NCBI GenBank assembly: GCA_031271375.1 | Contig: JAISVU010000065.1 | Location: 1-14,481, forward strand | Direction of reading: 5' to 3' | From: Clostridiales bacterium | GTDB taxonomy: Bacteria; Bacillota; Clostridia; Lachnospirales; WRAX01 | DNA: 14,481 nt | Shown here: positions 13,372-14,481 of the stretch, one piece after another | Layout: every line of letters begins with the position of its first letter | How positions within the stretch are numbered: the stretch's first letter is position 1 | Translations under genes and position numbers: made by a program | The notes under the pieces: generated by a model | The model's input: only the letters and a program-made list of their open reading frames with translations | The model's database searches: none | Told to the model about the DNA's origin: nothing

Positions 13372-14347
13372 GCTGGACCGTATCAACAAGAGCTTTGGCG
13401 ACAACCATGTGCTGAAAGACCTATCATTTAGCGCGGAGAGCGGCAAAGCCTTCGGCCTGCTCGGGCGTAACGGCTCGGGCAAGACCACCACGATACGTAT
13501 TATTATGGAGATATTCCCGATGGACTCGGGAACCGTGACGATCAACGGGGACAAGGCGAAGAAATACATAAACAAAATCGGCTACCTCCCCGAGGAACGC
13601 GGGCTCTATCCCAAGCGGCCCATCCTGGAGCAGATGGTCTATTTCGGCGAGCTGCGGGGCATGAAGGCCGCCGACGCGAAGCGCAACGCCGAAATCCTGT
13701 TAAAGAAGCTGGACGCCGAGGAATACCTCAAGCGCAAGCTGGACACGCTGTCCAAAGGCAACCAGCAAAAGATTCAGCTGGCTATCGCGCTGCTTACCGA
13801 ACCGGAAATCCTTATCCTCGACGAACCCTTCAGCGGGCTGGATCCGGTCAACGCTAACGTGCTCAAGAGCCTGGTTTCCGAAATGGTAGCCGCGGGCAAG
13901 CTAGTTATCTTCTCCAGCCACCAGATGAGCAATGTGGAGGAATTCTGCGACGACATCTGCATTATCAACAAGGGCGTAAATGTCCTTGAAGGGAATCTGG
14001 CCAAGATAAAACGCGCCTATCCGCGCAACCGCATCCTCATAACCCCGGAAGACGGCGATTTAGAGGGCTTCTCAAAGCGTATCCAGGCGTCGCCGGAATT
14101 GAAGGCGCTGGTAACTGACGTCACTGCCGGGAAACGGGGCTGCGTCGTTACGATAAAGGACGAAAAAGACCGCGCAAAGCTCTTTGCGGCGGTCAGCTCT
14201 ATGGGTGTCGGCGTGGACGCGTTCCAGGTTATGGAGCCGACTTTGGAGCAGATTTTCATTGAAAAAGCCGGAGACGCCCCGGACGAAGAGAAGCCGGCGG
14301 AGGAACCGGCGCGCAGAGCAGGGCTTTTTGGAAGGAGGCGCGGTTAA
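13361..14347 (+). CDS. NatA-like ABC transporter ATP-binding protein
   Basis: A 328-residue ABC-2-type ATPase resembling NatA of sodium or drug efflux systems. Walker A is LGRNGSGKTT (about 34-43), the Q-loop region is YLPEERGLYPKR, the signature LSKGNQQKIQ, Walker B ILILDEPFSGLDP and the H-loop FSSHQM. After about residue 215 comes a C-terminal domain (DUF4162-like) ending in MEPTLEQIFIEKAG. An extra tail of about 25 residues follows, acidic then basic (EEKPAEEPARRAGLFGRRRG). The ATG at 13361 is preferred over an upstream in-frame start at 13298 because GGAGG lies at 13351-13355 and the domain begins there. The substrate cannot be told from sequence. The permease gene follows with a one-base overlap. 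Confidence 0.92.
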   Translation: MRIELDRINKSFGDNHVLKDLSFSAESGKAFGLLGRNGSGKTTTIRIIMEIFPMDSGTVTINGDKAKKYINKIGYLPEERGLYPKRPILEQMVYFGELRGMKAADAKRNAEILLKKLDAEEYLKRKLDTLSKGNQQKIQLAIALLTEPEILILDEPFSGLDPVNANVLKSLVSEMVAAGKLVIFSSHQMSNVEEFCDDICIINKGVNVLEGNLAKIKRAYPRNRILITPEDGDLEGFSKRIQASPELKALVTDVTAGKRGCVVTIKDEKDRAKLFAAVSSMGVGVDAFQVMEPTLEQIFIEKAGDAPDEEKPAEEPARRAGLFGRRRG

Positions 14348-14481
14348 TGAAGCAGTTCACAAAGGTCTTCAAGTTTGAATACACCAATTATATAAAGAGT
14401 AAGGGCTACATCGGTATCACGATCTTTATGCTGCTGCTTGTGATTATTGCGACGAGCCTGCCCGGTATCTCGGGGATTATT
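14347..14481 (+). CDS. ABC-2 type permease, 5' part
   Basis: The first 45 codons of a membrane protein cut off by the window end. The N-terminus (MKQFTKVFKFEYTNYIKSKGYIG) is an amphipathic cytoplasmic stretch, followed by the first membrane helix (ITIFMLLLVIIATSL). This layout is typical of NatB-like permeases. The start shares one base with the stop of the ATPase gene, so the two subunits are probably translated together. Confidence 0.8.
   Translation, partial: MKQFTKVFKFEYTNYIKSKGYIGITIFMLLLVIIATSLPGISGII

Overview
The window looks like chromosomal DNA from a Firmicute, most likely a clostridial lineage of moderately high GC. Four things point there: an HrcA/CIRCE-controlled hrcA-grpE-dnaK-dnaJ cluster with hemW just upstream, a DnaK without the ATPase-domain insert seen in proteobacterial proteins, a YqeK-type HD domain, and strong AAGGAGG-like ribosome binding sites with sigma-A-like promoters. 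All gene families but a few are recognisable housekeeping or stress genes, and no tRNA, rRNA or CRISPR array is visible. The species cannot be named from this sequence.

Region 1 (1-4199, + strand) is a phosphate uptake and sensing operon: the 3' end of pstA, then pstB, phoU, a PhoB/PhoP-type response regulator and a PhoR-type sensor kinase. The genes overlap or lie within 11 bases of each other, so transporter, its signalling adaptor and the two-component system are probably made from one transcript. Region 2 (4189-4317) is a 111-bp palindromic element with 16-bp perfect terminal inverted repeats, flanked by an 8-9 bp direct repeat. It sits exactly between two convergent genes and supplies the stop codon, or part of it, for both. 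It looks like a MITE or a similar non-autonomous mobile repeat.

Region 3 (4293-6354, - strand) reads rpiB, then a fused nadD-yqeK gene, then rsfS: a sugar-phosphate isomerase, an NAD-biosynthesis enzyme joined to an Ap4A-hydrolase-like HD domain, and the ribosome silencing factor. Region 4 (6376-12380, + strand) holds hemW behind its own promoter, then the heat-shock operon hrcA-grpE-dnaK-dnaJ behind a TTGACA promoter element and a perfect CIRCE operator. HrcA represses its own operon, and the three chaperone genes supply the DnaK machine.

Region 5 (12377-14481, + strand) continues with no gap: a multi-spanning membrane protein overlapping dnaJ by four bases, a doubtful 61-codon ORF, and a NatA-like ABC ATPase followed by the first 45 codons of its permease. 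A consensus sigma-A promoter (TTGACA, 17 bases, TATAAT) lies inside the doubtful ORF and probably drives the ABC genes. The longest stretches without a gene are about 90 bases, and each holds a promoter, the CIRCE operator or the palindromic element.
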